From positions 3,368,501-3,432,500 of the forward strand of contig NC_019748.1 in assembly GCF_000317575.1 (NCBI RefSeq): DNA of 64,000 nucleotides, given 5' to 3'. Numbering within the stretch: the first letter of the stretch is position 1; each line of letters starts with the position of its first letter. Source of the DNA: Stanieria cyanosphaera PCC 7437. Its GTDB lineage: Bacteria > Cyanobacteriota > Cyanobacteriia > Cyanobacteriales > Xenococcaceae. The notes beneath the pieces were generated by a model. That model made no database searches, was not told where the DNA came from, and saw nothing but the letters and a program-made list of their open reading frames with translations. The position numbers and the translations under genes are program-made. Below are positions 52,678 to 62,274 of this stretch, one piece after another.

Positions 52678-53475
52678 TTAAGAAAGTAAGGGGAAAAAAT
52701 GTCCTACCGGACCATTACCAGCACCAAGATTTAAACTATGTTGTAGAGCAGTAGTAACATAATTTTTAGCTGCTTGTACAGCCGAATACAAATCTTTTTC
52801 CAAGGCTAGATTAGCAGCGATCGCAGCCGATAGTGTACAACCAGTTCCATGAGTGTTTTTAGTGTCGACAATTGTTCCACGCAACAACTCATACTCATTA
52901 CCATCAAACCAAACATCAACTCCTTTTAAGCTACCTGACATACCTCCTCCTTTGACTAAAACCACCTTAGCTCTCAAATTATGATAAATTTTGTTAGCTG
53001 CTTGTTTCATATCTTCGATGGTATTAATCTCCATTTCACTCAATAACTGAGCTTCATAACGATTAGGAGTAACTATCAAAGCTTGAGGAATTAAAAGTTG
53101 TTTTAAACTGTCAATAGCTTGTTGATTGAGTAATTTGGCTCCTGTCCTGGAAACCATTACTGGATCGACTACCAATTGGCTAAGATGCCGTTGTTTAAGT
53201 TGTTGTGCTACTGCTTCGATAATTGTACCATTAAGCAACATTCCTGTTTTAACTGCATTAATCTCAAAATCCTGTAAAATCGCTTCAATTTGCTTAATTA
53301 CCATTGCTACAGAAATTGCTTCTACTGCTGACACTCCTAGGGTATTTTGTGCCGTCACACAAGTGAGCGCACTTACGCCATGGACACAGTGAAAAGCAAA
53401 AGTCCTTAAATCGGCTTGAATTCCTGCTCCTCCACCACTATCAGAGCCTGCGATCGTCAGAGCTACCTTGGTCAT
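52678..53475 (-). CDS. thiD: Hydroxymethylpyrimidine/phosphomethylpyrimidine kinase
   Basis: 265 residues, ribokinase fold. Substrate loop LTIAGSDSGGGAGIQADLRTF at the start, VVDPVMVSRTGAKLL for nucleotide/Mg binding, and catalytic THGTGCTLSAAIAANLA near residue 208. It phosphorylates HMP and then HMP-P in thiamine synthesis. Immediately upstream lie heptamer repeats (53478-53505). Confidence 0.95.
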   Translation of the reverse strand: MTKVALTIAGSDSGGGAGIQADLRTFAFHCVHGVSALTCVTAQNTLGVSAVEAISVAMVIKQIEAILQDFEINAVKTGMLLNGTIIEAVAQQLKQRHLSQLVVDPVMVSRTGAKLLNQQAIDSLKQLLIPQALIVTPNRYEAQLLSEMEINTIEDMKQAANKIYHNLRAKVVLVKGGGMSGSLKGVDVWFDGNEYELLRGTIVDTKNTHGTGCTLSAAIAANLALEKDLYSAVQAAKNYVTTALQHSLNLGAGNGPVGHFFPLLS

Positions 53476-53477
53476 TT

Positions 53478-53505
53478 CAGTTACCAGTTACCAGTTACCA
53501 GTTAT
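53478..53505. repeat. Heptamer repeat (cagttac x3, cagttat x1) upstream of thiD
   Basis: Three perfect cagttac copies and one cagttat, the same family as 49241-49299. The run begins just two bases upstream of the thiD ATG. Such a position could affect translation, because the heptamers form the leader of the - strand gene. Confidence 0.9.
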
Positions 53506-53681
53506 CGGTAGAGACGTAACATGTTAGGTCTGTACACAAGTTACCAATCAACCATAAACCTCGCCGAAGGCGCACGGAGCGACCAACAATTAACAGCTAC
53601 CAGTTACCAGTAGCCAGTAGAGATTAAGCGGTGCTACCTCTGTACATCAGTTATCAGTTACTACTACCTAAAAGTCATAAA
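53506..53681. repeat. Cluster of dispersed repeats between ftsZ and thiD
   Basis: Contains gtagagacgtaacatgt (53508-53524), a partial relative of the palindrome at 63677; a GC-rich core tcgccgaaggcgcacggagcgacc (53561-53584) of the family seen at 6553 and 43359; and further cagttac/cagtagc heptamers (53593-53660). No gene. Confidence 0.75.
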
Positions 53682-54935
53682 TTAGCTTTTGGGAAAACGT
53701 CGTCTTTGCAGAAAATCAGGGATATCTAAGCGATTACCCGAAATTTGTGTAGGTGTTTGAGGTTGATTGCGGTTGAAAGAAGGTTCGGGAGGGGTTAGAG
53801 GGAAAACATCAGTTCGACTTTCTAGATTTTGTTCCCCATCAAAACCAGTTGCAATTACGGTAATACAAACTTCTCCTTGCATTCTTTCATCAATTACCGC
53901 TCCAAAAATAATATTGGCATCGGGATCGACCACATCATAAATACTTTCGGCAGCAGCATTAACTTCATGAAGCGACAAATCTGTTCCACCTGTGATATTG
54001 ATAACTACTCCTTTTGCACCTTCAATTGAAGCTTCTAATAAAGGCGAAGAAACTGCTGCGATCGCAGCTTCTCTGGCGCGAGATTTACCGGAGCCAATCC
54101 CAATTCCCATCAAAGCCGAACCAGCATCAGCCATAATTGCCCGCACATCAGCAAAGTCAACATTAATTAAACCAGGGATCGTAATAATATCAGAAATTCC
54201 CTGAACCCCTTGACGAAGAACATCATCAGCAATGCGAAAAGCTTCTTGCATAGGTGTTTCTGGAGAAATCACTGTCAATAACTGATTATTAGGAATTACG
54301 ATCAAAGTATCTACCCTAGTTCCAAAAGCAGCAATACCTTCTTCAGCTTGATTAGTACGTCTTCTGCCTTCAAACGTAAATGGGCGGGTTACAACACCCA
54401 CTGTCAAACAACCCATCTCTTTGGCAACTTCAGCAGCGATGGGAGCAGCACCAGTACCCGTACCACCACCCATACCAGCCGTTATAAATACTAGATCGGT
54501 ATTTTCTAGTGCGTGAGCAATCTCATCTCGTGATTCTTCGGCAGCCTTTTGTCCAATTGCCGGATTTCCACCGGCTCCTAAACCTCTGGTGATTTTTTGT
54601 CCAATTTGTAGTCTTTGGGGAGCTCCTGCATGAGAAAGAGCTTGGGCATCAGTATTAATTGCCCAAAATTCAATCCCACTAACACCACTATCAATCATGC
54701 GATTAACGGCATTACAACCGCCACCACCAACTCCCATGACTTTGATTTTGGCAATATTGCTAGGGATAATCTTGTTACTTTTATTGTCCTCTCTCGTTAT
54801 TTGAGAGCTATGATTGGCAGAAAATAAATTTGCTACTCCATTAACCATAGAACTGTTGCCTGCTGTTATTGATAATTCAGAACCATAGTTGGTTGCGTTA
54901 GTTGTGGGACTGCTAATTTTATCAGTTAAAGTCAT
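53682..54935 (-). CDS. ftsZ: Cell division protein FtsZ
   Basis: 417 residues. Tubulin-type GTPase that builds the division ring. The GTP-binding [12 protein letters not shown] signature, the N-terminal [18 protein letters not shown] and the T7-loop [13 protein letters not shown] are intact. The N-terminus carries about 60 residues of Ser/Thr/Asn-rich tail before the core, as in many cyanobacteria. The conserved C-terminal tip (DIPDFLQRR) binds division partners. ftsQ lies upstream on the same strand, a remnant of the dcw cluster. Confidence 0.98.
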   Translation of the reverse strand: MTLTDKISSPTTNATNYGSELSITAGNSSMVNGVANLFSANHSSQITREDNKSNKIIPSNIAKIKVMGVGGGGCNAVNRMIDSGVSGIEFWAINTDAQALSHAGAPQRLQIGQKITRGLGAGGNPAIGQKAAEESRDEIAHALENTDLVFITAGMGGGTGTGAAPIAAEVAKEMGCLTVGVVTRPFTFEGRRRTNQAEEGIAAFGTRVDTLIVIPNNQLLTVISPETPMQEAFRIADDVLRQGVQGISDIITIPGLINVDFADVRAIMADAGSALMGIGIGSGKSRAREAAIAAVSSPLLEASIEGAKGVVINITGGTDLSLHEVNAAAESIYDVVDPDANIIFGAVIDERMQGEVCITVIATGFDGEQNLESRTDVFPLTPPEPSFNRNQPQTPTQISGNRLDIPDFLQRRRFPKS

Positions 54936-55155
54936 GGGATATGATAGTAATTACGATCTAATTGAAAACTAAATATTTCTTTTACTATATAAAGTACAAA
55001 TTAAATCCTTTGACTTACCCATTATGATCTACGTAATAAAAAACCCAGAGAATATTTAAGTTTTTGTAATCATTAAATAAATAAGTTTAATAACTGTAGT
55101 TGAAATTACATAAAATCACTTGAAAACTTCAATAAATCTCAGGAAAAATACTGGC

Positions 55156-55950
55156 TTAAGGCGATATTTTTGAATTGATTGGATACTTTTCAATTAAGCG
55201 GATATCGGGGTTGGTTAAATCAATATAAGCTACGCTACTACCTTTAACATAATCAGGTAAATTTTTGAGTTGTGCTAAAACCTTAAACTTATCTTCCAAA
55301 CGAAAACTCGGAGAACCAAAATAAACTGTTCCTAATTCAGTTTGTAAAACTAAATTATGAGATTCTTGCCAGCGTACTTCAAAAATTTTAACTCGATTAT
55401 ATAAAGTAATTAAACGATATATTTCTACCCAGGCAGAACGATAGTCTGGTTGAAAATTAACTACTTTAATAGTTGGCAAACTAAAATTAGTCGCTGAGTG
55501 ACTATAAAAATTTGCAGGAATCCAAATGCCTTGAGCATCAAGAAATCCGACTTGGCCGGGAGATAATGCTAGAGCAACAGGTTTTCTTTCTTTTACGGAA
55601 ATTCTAAGACGAGAAGGGAAGATTTGTCGAGTAACTTTAGCACTAATAATTGGAGTAATTGATTCTAAATTTTCGCTTAAATTTTTCGTGGGAATTGCCC
55701 AAATATATTGAGGATAGGATAAAGATAATAAAACATGAATTGTGTCCTCGGTAACTAAAAAATTACCTTCAATTTCTACTTGCTTTGGTTGCTGAATTTT
55801 CCATTCAGGTAAAGTTGCACACCAAAGTAAACTACCAGTTAAACAGCTAACTAATATAGAACGCCAAAAATAGTGAAATGTTTCTCTCTTTTTTTGTTGT
55901 CGTAGTAAAAAAAGTTTTTGTTTGAGTTTTGGAGAAGAAAAAACTGCCAT
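55156..55950 (-). CDS. ftsQ: Cell division protein FtsQ (DivIB-like)
   Basis: 264 residues. A basic cytoplasmic tail (KKRETFHYFWRS) and one membrane segment (SILVSCLTGSLLWCATLP) are followed by a POTRA domain (about 75-115: VEIEGNFLVTEDTIHVLLSLSYPQYIWAI) and a beta domain. It belongs to the divisome and links early and late division proteins. About 220 bases separate it from ftsZ, which may have its own promoter. Confidence 0.9.
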   Translation of the reverse strand: MAVFSSPKLKQKLFLLRQQKKRETFHYFWRSILVSCLTGSLLWCATLPEWKIQQPKQVEIEGNFLVTEDTIHVLLSLSYPQYIWAIPTKNLSENLESITPIISAKVTRQIFPSRLRISVKERKPVALALSPGQVGFLDAQGIWIPANFYSHSATNFSLPTIKVVNFQPDYRSAWVEIYRLITLYNRVKIFEVRWQESHNLVLQTELGTVYFGSPSFRLEDKFKVLAQLKNLPDYVKGSSVAYIDLTNPDIRLIEKYPINSKISP

Positions 55951-56118
55951 TAGAGATACTATTTTAGCTTGTGGTTATCAACTTGTTGTTGCTAGACAAA
56001 TTAATAGCTTGATTCTGTGGCAATTATAGACTTGTATCACTGTACGTAAAAAACACTTATGATAAATTAAGCTTTATTATTAAATTTATGTAGTCTCCCA
56101 CCGGCGCAATTTTAGTTT

Positions 56119-57411
56119 ATGGCAATTACGAAACGCGGACTTGTTCTTGGTTCAACAGCGATCGCCCTTTCTACTGTAGCAGTGACTGGAGCCGGAGTTC
56201 ATCTTTCTCAAAGTCAGGCATTTATTCAAAATAGTCCTAAAGAATTAATCGATGAAGTATGGCAAATTATTAATTATCAATACGTAGATACTAGTTTTAA
56301 TGCTCAAGATTGGCAAGCAGTTCGTCAAGAATACTTAGGTAAATCTTATAAAACTCAAGAGGATGCTTATAAAGCGATCCGAGAGATGTTAGAGAAATTA
56401 GGCGATCCCTATACTCGTTTTATGGATCCAGAAGAATTTAAGAATATGCAAATTGATACTTCTGGAGAGTTAACTGGGGTAGGAATTCAAATTGCCAAAG
56501 ATGAAGAAACCGATCAATTAATGGTTATTTCTCCAATTGAAGATAGTCCTGCGTTTGATGCGGGTATTTTAGCTAAAGATATTATTATCAAAATTGACGG
56601 TGTTAGCACCAAAGGTATGGATGTTAACGAAGCTGTAAAATTAATTAGAGGAAAACCTGGAACTCCAGTAACCTTAACTATTCAAAGAGATCAAGGAGAA
56701 AGAGATTACCAATTGGTTAGAGCGCGAATTGAAATTCATCCCGTTAAAGCTCATGTCGAAAATAGTTCTATTGGTAAATTAGGCTACATTCGCCTGACTC
56801 AATTCAGTGCGCAAGCTTCTCAAGAAATGAGAGATGCGATTAAAAAATTAGAAGATCAACAAGTTCAAGGCTATATTTTAGATTTACGTTCTAATCCTGG
56901 TGGATTGCTTTATTCTAGTATTGACATTGCTCGAATGTGGCTCGATGAAGGAGCAATTGTTTCGACTGTAGATCGAGGTGGAGAAAAAGAACGCAAATGG
57001 GCAAATAACAACGCTTTGACTAATAAACCTCTAGTAATTTTAGTCGATGGCGGTTCTGCCAGTGCTAGTGAAATTTTATCAGGTGCATTACAAGACAATG
57101 ATAGAGCGGTTTTAGTTGGTACGAAAACTTTTGGTAAAGGATTAGTTCAATCGGTTCGCTCTTTAGGAGATGGTTCAGGATTAGCTGTTACGATCGCTAA
57201 GTATTTAACTCCTAGTGGTAGAGATATTAATAAGCACGGGATTGAACCTGATTTTGTCGTTGAAATGGATGAAGCAGAGCGGAAAAAATTACAAAGCGAT
57301 CGCGAATTAATCGGAACAAATCAAGACCTTCAATTTAATAAAGCTTTAGAAATCTTAACTCAAAAAGTTCAAGCTCAAAAAGGTTCATCGGCTCAAGCAA
57401 CTGGTCAGTAG
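56119..57411 (+). CDS. C-terminal processing serine protease (S41 family, CtpA/CtpB type)
   Basis: 430 residues. A hydrophobic N-terminal segment (LGSTAIALSTVAVTGAGVHL) acts as signal or anchor. A PDZ domain (about 115-205) is followed by the S41 protease core, with Ser-Lys dyad Ser315 (GGSASASEI) and Lys340 (TFGKGLVQ), 25 residues apart as expected. Cyanobacterial paralogues process the D1 protein of photosystem II (CtpA) or other envelope proteins; which one this is cannot be told. Diverges from ftsQ (168 bases). Confidence 0.92.
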   Translation: MAITKRGLVLGSTAIALSTVAVTGAGVHLSQSQAFIQNSPKELIDEVWQIINYQYVDTSFNAQDWQAVRQEYLGKSYKTQEDAYKAIREMLEKLGDPYTRFMDPEEFKNMQIDTSGELTGVGIQIAKDEETDQLMVISPIEDSPAFDAGILAKDIIIKIDGVSTKGMDVNEAVKLIRGKPGTPVTLTIQRDQGERDYQLVRARIEIHPVKAHVENSSIGKLGYIRLTQFSAQASQEMRDAIKKLEDQQVQGYILDLRSNPGGLLYSSIDIARMWLDEGAIVSTVDRGGEKERKWANNNALTNKPLVILVDGGSASASEILSGALQDNDRAVLVGTKTFGKGLVQSVRSLGDGSGLAVTIAKYLTPSGRDINKHGIEPDFVVEMDEAERKKLQSDRELIGTNQDLQFNKALEILTQKVQAQKGSSAQATGQ

Positions 57412-57591
57412 TTAGAGCGGTTGACACTTACCTGCTCTAATTAAACCAATTTTTTTAGCGACCGCTTCTGCTTGAGAATTAAAAGGACCCCAACTCTGGT
57501 CAGCGGATAAGTCAGATTGATCGGTGGTAGAGGTAATCTGACAAGTACCATCTGACTGTTTAATTATGTACCATTGCTGAGAATTATTCAT
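57412..57591 (-). CDS. Small conserved-looking cyanobacterial protein (59 residues)
   Basis: Starts with ATG at 57591 (MNNSQQWYIIKQSDGTCQI...) and ends with TAA at 57412, one base after the protease stop, so the two genes converge. The C-terminal WGPFNSQAEAVAKKIGLIRAGKC block has the look of a small cyanobacterial family with one Cys near the end. I believe it is real, because the pattern is regular and the frame is fully open. Function unknown. Confidence 0.7.
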   Translation of the reverse strand: MNNSQQWYIIKQSDGTCQITSTTDQSDLSADQSWGPFNSQAEAVAKKIGLIRAGKCQPL

Positions 57592-57610
57592 CTTGCGATC
57601 GCTACAAAAA

Positions 57611-57639
57611 ATAAAAAGGGGCTAAATTGCAACTGCCCC
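57611..57639 (-). terminator. Rho-independent terminator of psbI
   Basis: On the - strand, arms ggggc and gcccc (57635-57639 and 57618-57622) enclose a 12-base loop and are followed by a T-rich tail (57611-57617 complement). It lies about 40 bases past the psbI stop. Confidence 0.8.
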
Positions 57640-57679
57640 AAATTTATCATGTTTATATTTTTATTAAATAAACTAATTT

Positions 57680-57796
57680 TTATTCAAAATCTTTACGACC
57701 TGGGTTACGAGAAGGATCGCTAGAAAGGAAACCAAACATAAACAAACCGATAAAGAAAAATACTGTGATATAGACAACTATTTTAAGAGTTAGCAT
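57680..57796 (-). CDS. psbI: Photosystem II reaction center protein I
   Basis: 38 residues: [20 protein letters not shown] and the end [18 protein letters not shown]. The single membrane helix and the [12 protein letters not shown] terminus are those of PsbI, a small subunit next to D1 in photosystem II. Its start follows a Shine-Dalgarno (aggag) by 8 bases, and a terminator follows it. It stands between the S41 protease and the OPP operon. Confidence 0.97.
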   Translation of the reverse strand: MLTLKIVVYITVFFFIGLFMFGFLSSDPSRNPGRKDFE

Positions 57797-58007
57797 TTAT
57801 TTTCTCCTGTGAATCTAAAAAAATTTTACCAAAAGCAAGCTTTAACATGGTAGCTCGGCTTTAGTGTAGTAAGACCGAATTAGCAAACTGATGCAATTTT
57901 TTAATCATACCTAAATATTGTTAACATTTGTGATTTTTTATAATTTGATCTAGCATTACGCTTTTAAGTAGAGAATTATTTGCTAATTCCCCACTTTTAA
58001 TAATTGA

Positions 58008-59366
58008 TCAATCAGTTTTCTTTAACTGTAAAATTTGATGAGTCACTGCCATACTTTCTTCGTATAACATTTCTCTGCCCCATCTTCGCAACTGTTGACT
58101 GAGTAATTCTTCAGTATTTTGGTCTGATAATGGTGCTACTTGCTGGATATAACAAGCTTGTGCGCCTCCTCCCGCTTCCATCCGCATACAACCAGTAGCA
58201 CTCGAACATAAGACCGTACAACAGTCTGCATCTTGATTAGTAGAACTGAGACGTAAACTAATCAAATCTCCTGGAATATCGCCCCAATCTGCCGTAGGAA
58301 TGCCCGCTAACTCTGCGACAATTTCCCGTTGTTGATCATCCGTAAACTTGATTTTCCTAATCTCATAATCTCCACCTTCAAGTTGATAAGAAGTAGGAGT
58401 CCAGCTTAATCGACTAGCGAGCCAGCCTAAAAACATCAGTGCTTGGGATTGATTACCTTTTTCATAGTCAACTGTAACTTGATCTACCTCATAAATAGCT
58501 GCTCGTCTTTCTGGGGGATCAAAAGCTTCAGCAGTTAATTCTTGCCAAGGAGCTAATCTTTTCCAGTTTAAATCAGTTAGAGCAACACCTTGTTGTATTA
58601 ATTCTCCCATTGCGATTAAATCGGCTTCAGGATAAATAAAACTACTAGAATCAAAGATAATACTATCACTACAGCTAACTAAGCGTTTAAACAAAGGATA
58701 TTCAGGAGCAGGAGTTGCCTTCCACCAAATAAATTTGGGTAAATCACCGATCATCAATTCAGAAATAACACCGCCAATCCTTTCCAATGCTTCTGCTGTA
58801 CCACTGAGGGTGATATATTCGCAACAGACTAAATTATTAGTACTTTGTTTATTAATTGGACAATAAGCTGAAACTTGGGCAGTTACTCCTTGATCGTCTC
58901 CCAGAATAGGTATCAGAGTAATGATTCGACAGGGATTAGAAGATGCGATCGCATCTGCCATGCCTGCACCATCAGAATCAGGGCTGTAGGTAATTGGTGT
59001 AGTTTGATTTTCTAGAGTTTGTTTGTCTTGTTGTTTAGCGGAAGCAAATTCTGCTTCTAGTTTTTGTCTTAATTTTGAACTAGATTTACCAGTAACTTCC
59101 ATCCCATAAGCTTTCTCGGCAGCTTTGACTGCTGCTTCTGTTCGTGGTCCTGCAATACCATCAATCGGCCCTGTATAAAACCCTAAAGATGCTAACAACT
59201 GTTGTGTGCCATCTGGTTCGTAAACTACCAAACTAAAAGTTGCTGCTCTGGTTGCTGCCCCTTCTTCACTGGTAGAAAGCCAAAGTTGACGCAATTCGGC
59301 TTCAATTTCTTCAATGGAAACATCTTTAGGTGCTTGTAAGGAAACAAGTGCTTGTGAAGTAGCCAT
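58008..59366 (-). CDS. opcA: Glucose-6-phosphate dehydrogenase assembly protein OpcA
   Basis: 452 residues. Allosteric and redox-linked activator of cyanobacterial G6PDH. A peptidoglycan-binding-like segment (about 50-110: LLASLGFYTGPIDGIAGPRTEAAVKAAEKAYG) interrupts the N-terminus, followed by the OpcA core (about 155-440) with LIPILGDDQGVTAQVSAYCP, LVCCEYITLSGTAEALERI, FLGWLASRLSWTPTSY. Last gene of fbp-tal-zwf-opcA. Confidence 0.93.
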   Translation of the reverse strand: MATSQALVSLQAPKDVSIEEIEAELRQLWLSTSEEGAATRAATFSLVVYEPDGTQQLLASLGFYTGPIDGIAGPRTEAAVKAAEKAYGMEVTGKSSSKLRQKLEAEFASAKQQDKQTLENQTTPITYSPDSDGAGMADAIASSNPCRIITLIPILGDDQGVTAQVSAYCPINKQSTNNLVCCEYITLSGTAEALERIGGVISELMIGDLPKFIWWKATPAPEYPLFKRLVSCSDSIIFDSSSFIYPEADLIAMGELIQQGVALTDLNWKRLAPWQELTAEAFDPPERRAAIYEVDQVTVDYEKGNQSQALMFLGWLASRLSWTPTSYQLEGGDYEIRKIKFTDDQQREIVAELAGIPTADWGDIPGDLISLRLSSTNQDADCCTVLCSSATGCMRMEAGGGAQACYIQQVAPLSDQNTEELLSQQLRRWGREMLYEESMAVTHQILQLKKTD

Positions 59367-59469
59367 AATTTTAATCTATAACTCGTAACTATTAAATTAG
59401 AACTAACAGTTTTAACTGTACAAACATGTCGGCGACACTTATCTACTGGTAACTGAGAATTGATAACTG

Positions 59470-60999
59470 TTAAAGTCTGCGCCAATGACGACCATCGCGT
59501 TCAAGTAAAAATTCTGCTTCAGTTGGTTGCCAAGTTCCAGCTTCGTATTGAGGAATTAAACTCGGATCGTTTGGTGCTTCCCACGCATTTAAAATTGGAG
59601 TAACAACTCGCCAAGCTTCTTCTACTTCATCGGCACGAGTAAATAAAGTTTGATCCCCCAACATACAATCTAAGAGCAGACGATTATAAGCATCTGCGGT
59701 TGCCATCCCAAAAGAAGAACCATAGCTAAAATCCATGTTAACTGTTCTAGTTCTTAAATCTGGTCCTGGCATTTTGGCTTCAAATTTGAGAGAAATGCCT
59801 TCATTGGGTTGAATTCTCAAACTTAAAACATTAGGATTGGCTTGTTGTGCTGCGGATTTAAAAATCAAGAGAGGAACTTCGCGGAAATGAATCGAAATTT
59901 CTGTTACTTTCTTGGGCATTCTTTTACCCGTGCGTAAATAGAAAGGTACTCCTTTCCACCGCCAGTTATCTACCATTAGTTTTAAAGCGACAAAGGTAGG
60001 GGTAGTTGATTCGGGATTGACACCCTCTTCTTCTCGATAGCCTTTGACTGGTTTTCCTTTCATCCAGCCTGCGCTATATTGACCTCTGATTGCCGATCGC
60101 TCTAAATTATTAATATCTGCAATATGGGTTGCTTGTAAGACTTTGGTTTTTTCGTTGCGAATGCTGTCAGCATCTAAAGCGTTGGGGGCTTCCATCGCTG
60201 TAATCGCAAATAGTTGTAGGAGATGGTTTTGTACCATATCTCTCAATGCCCCTGAAGATTCGTAATAACCAGCCCGATCTTCTACACCAACGGTTTCGGC
60301 TACAGTAATTTGAACGTGGTCGACAAATTGACGATTCCAAAGAGGTTCAAAAATAGCATTACCGAAGCGAAATACTAAAATATTCTGAACGGTTTCTTTG
60401 CCTAGATAATGGTCGATCCGATAGATTTGTTCTTCTTTGCAGACTTTTTGTACGGCACGATTAAGAGATTTGGCGGTGCTTAAATCTTTTCCGAAGGGTT
60501 TTTCAATTACAAGACGATGTTTGATCGGATCTGCCAACATTCCTGTTGCGCCGAGATGTTTTAAAGCTGGTTTGAAAAAGTTTGGCGAGACGGAAAGATA
60601 AAATACCCGATTCCCTCTAGTTCCTCTTTTGCCATCTAATTCTGCACAAAAAGCTTTCAGTTTTTCGTAGCTTTCTTGTTGATCCATGTTGCCGGAGCAA
60701 TAGTATAAACCTTGAGCAAATTCGTTCCAAAGTTCTTCTGAACCAATCCCATCGCCGAATTCTTCTACTCCTTGACGAAGGTGTTCGCGGAAATATTCAT
60801 GACTCCAATCTCTTCTAGCTACACCGACAACGGTAATTTCTGAAGGTAATCTTCTTTCTTTTTTCGACTGATAAATCGCAGGAATAAGTTTTCTTTGGGT
60901 TAAATCGCCCGAAGCCCCAAAAATTACCAAAATTAAGGGTTCAGGGCTTCTTTCTTGTTGTAAACCCACTCTGAGGGGATTTTCTAAGATGGTTACCAT
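59470..60999 (-). CDS. zwf: Glucose-6-phosphate 1-dehydrogenase
   Basis: 509 residues. First enzyme of the oxidative pentose phosphate pathway, NADP-dependent. NADP motif [13 protein letters not shown], the [13 protein letters not shown] active-site motif and RTGKRMPKK are all intact. Third in the operon; opcA is its activator and lies 103 bases downstream. Confidence 0.98.
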   Translation of the reverse strand: MVTILENPLRVGLQQERSPEPLILVIFGASGDLTQRKLIPAIYQSKKERRLPSEITVVGVARRDWSHEYFREHLRQGVEEFGDGIGSEELWNEFAQGLYYCSGNMDQQESYEKLKAFCAELDGKRGTRGNRVFYLSVSPNFFKPALKHLGATGMLADPIKHRLVIEKPFGKDLSTAKSLNRAVQKVCKEEQIYRIDHYLGKETVQNILVFRFGNAIFEPLWNRQFVDHVQITVAETVGVEDRAGYYESSGALRDMVQNHLLQLFAITAMEAPNALDADSIRNEKTKVLQATHIADINNLERSAIRGQYSAGWMKGKPVKGYREEEGVNPESTTPTFVALKLMVDNWRWKGVPFYLRTGKRMPKKVTEISIHFREVPLLIFKSAAQQANPNVLSLRIQPNEGISLKFEAKMPGPDLRTRTVNMDFSYGSSFGMATADAYNRLLLDCMLGDQTLFTRADEVEEAWRVVTPILNAWEAPNDPSLIPQYEAGTWQPTEAEFLLERDGRHWRRL

Positions 61000-61043
61000 T
61001 GCCTACTACTCTTGCTCCTGTGCTGGCTGGAATGAATTGGTCA

Positions 61044-61063
61044 GGGCGAACAAAAGTCCGCCC
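61044..61063. repeat. Short hairpin between tal and zwf
   Basis: Arms gggcgaac (61044-61051) and gtccgccc (61056-61063) with loop aaaa; one mismatch. It resembles the dispersed GC-rich hairpins seen at other sites. Its place inside the OPP operon suggests it could modulate the relative amounts of tal and zwf. Confidence 0.55.
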
Positions 61064-61073
61064 CTACCGATGG

Positions 61074-62222
61074 TTATACTGCTGCTAAATGTTTAACTTT
61101 GTCTTCTAAAGAAGAAATTAACGATTCAAAGGGTTTAATAAATTTATCAATCCCATCATCGAGTAACTCATCCATAACTTCACTAAGATTAATATCTATA
61201 TCAGGATCGGCTAAACTCTCAATCACTTGATAAGCCTGATCGACATTACTTTCAATGCGGTTGGCAGGATCGCAGTGATCGGCACAAGCATCAATAGTTG
61301 CAGGAGGCAAAGTATTAACTGTATCCATCCCCACTAATTCATCGATATACATCACATCACTGTATTCAGGATTTTTCGTGCTTGTAGAAGCCCAGAGTAA
61401 ACGCTGTACTTTTGCCCCTTTAGCTGCTAAAGCTTGCCATCTTTCACCACCAAATATTTCTTTATACTTTTGATAGGCAATTTTGGCATTGGCGATCGCG
61501 ACTTTTCCTTTTAGTTCTTGTAGTTTGGCTTTTTTCTCTAGTCTGTCTACTCCTTTGAGTTTTTCATCAAGGCGATCATCTATATTACTGTCAATGCGAC
61601 TGAGGAAGAAGCTGGCAACTGAAGCAATTTTACTAATATCTTCTCCTGCTGCAGAGCGTTTTTCTAAACCACGGATATAAGCCCAAGCTGTTTCAATGTA
61701 ACTATCGACAGAAAATAGTAGAGTAACGTTAACATTGATTCCTTCGCTAATTGCTTGCTCAACTGCTGGTAAACCTTCAGGAGTACCAGGAATTTTGATC
61801 ATCACGTTAGGGCGATTGATAGTAGCAAAGTAACGTCTAGCTTCAGCGATAGTCTTTTCCGTATCTTTGGCAATAGTTGGGGTTACTTCGATACTGACAT
61901 AACCATCTAAACCATTGCTTTTCTCATACACAGGTAGAAGAATATCGCAAGCATTACGAATATCTGTAAAAACTAGATTTTCGTAGATATCTAAAACAGA
62001 TTTACCCTCTTTGATCCCTGCTTCGATATCAGCATCATAAACTTGATTTCCTGCGATCGCTTTTTCAAAAATTGCTGGATTGGAAGTAATCCCAGAAATG
62101 CCTTTTTTTTCAATTAGTTCTTTTAATTCTCCTGATTCAATCGAAGCACGATTGAGGTTATCCATCCAGATACTTTGACCATATTGGTTTTCAATTTCTA
62201 AAATGCGATTAGTTGCTACCAT
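61074..62222 (-). CDS. tal: Transaldolase
   Basis: 382 residues, long type (TalA/TalC chimera-like) common in cyanobacteria. Schiff-base Lys in VMIKIPGTPEG; other blocks are MDNLNRASIESGELKEL, GINVNVTLLFSVDSY and ASTSTKNPEYSDVMYIDEL. It exchanges three-carbon units between F6P and E4P. Between fbp (52 bases) and zwf (74 bases) in the operon. Confidence 0.96.
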   Translation of the reverse strand: MVATNRILEIENQYGQSIWMDNLNRASIESGELKELIEKKGISGITSNPAIFEKAIAGNQVYDADIEAGIKEGKSVLDIYENLVFTDIRNACDILLPVYEKSNGLDGYVSIEVTPTIAKDTEKTIAEARRYFATINRPNVMIKIPGTPEGLPAVEQAISEGINVNVTLLFSVDSYIETAWAYIRGLEKRSAAGEDISKIASVASFFLSRIDSNIDDRLDEKLKGVDRLEKKAKLQELKGKVAIANAKIAYQKYKEIFGGERWQALAAKGAKVQRLLWASTSTKNPEYSDVMYIDELVGMDTVNTLPPATIDACADHCDPANRIESNVDQAYQVIESLADPDIDINLSEVMDELLDDGIDKFIKPFESLISSLEDKVKHLAAV

Positions 62223-62274
62223 TATTTTCTCCTAAGTTGTTTGTTGCTAATTTGCTAATTGGTTGTTCTAGTAA

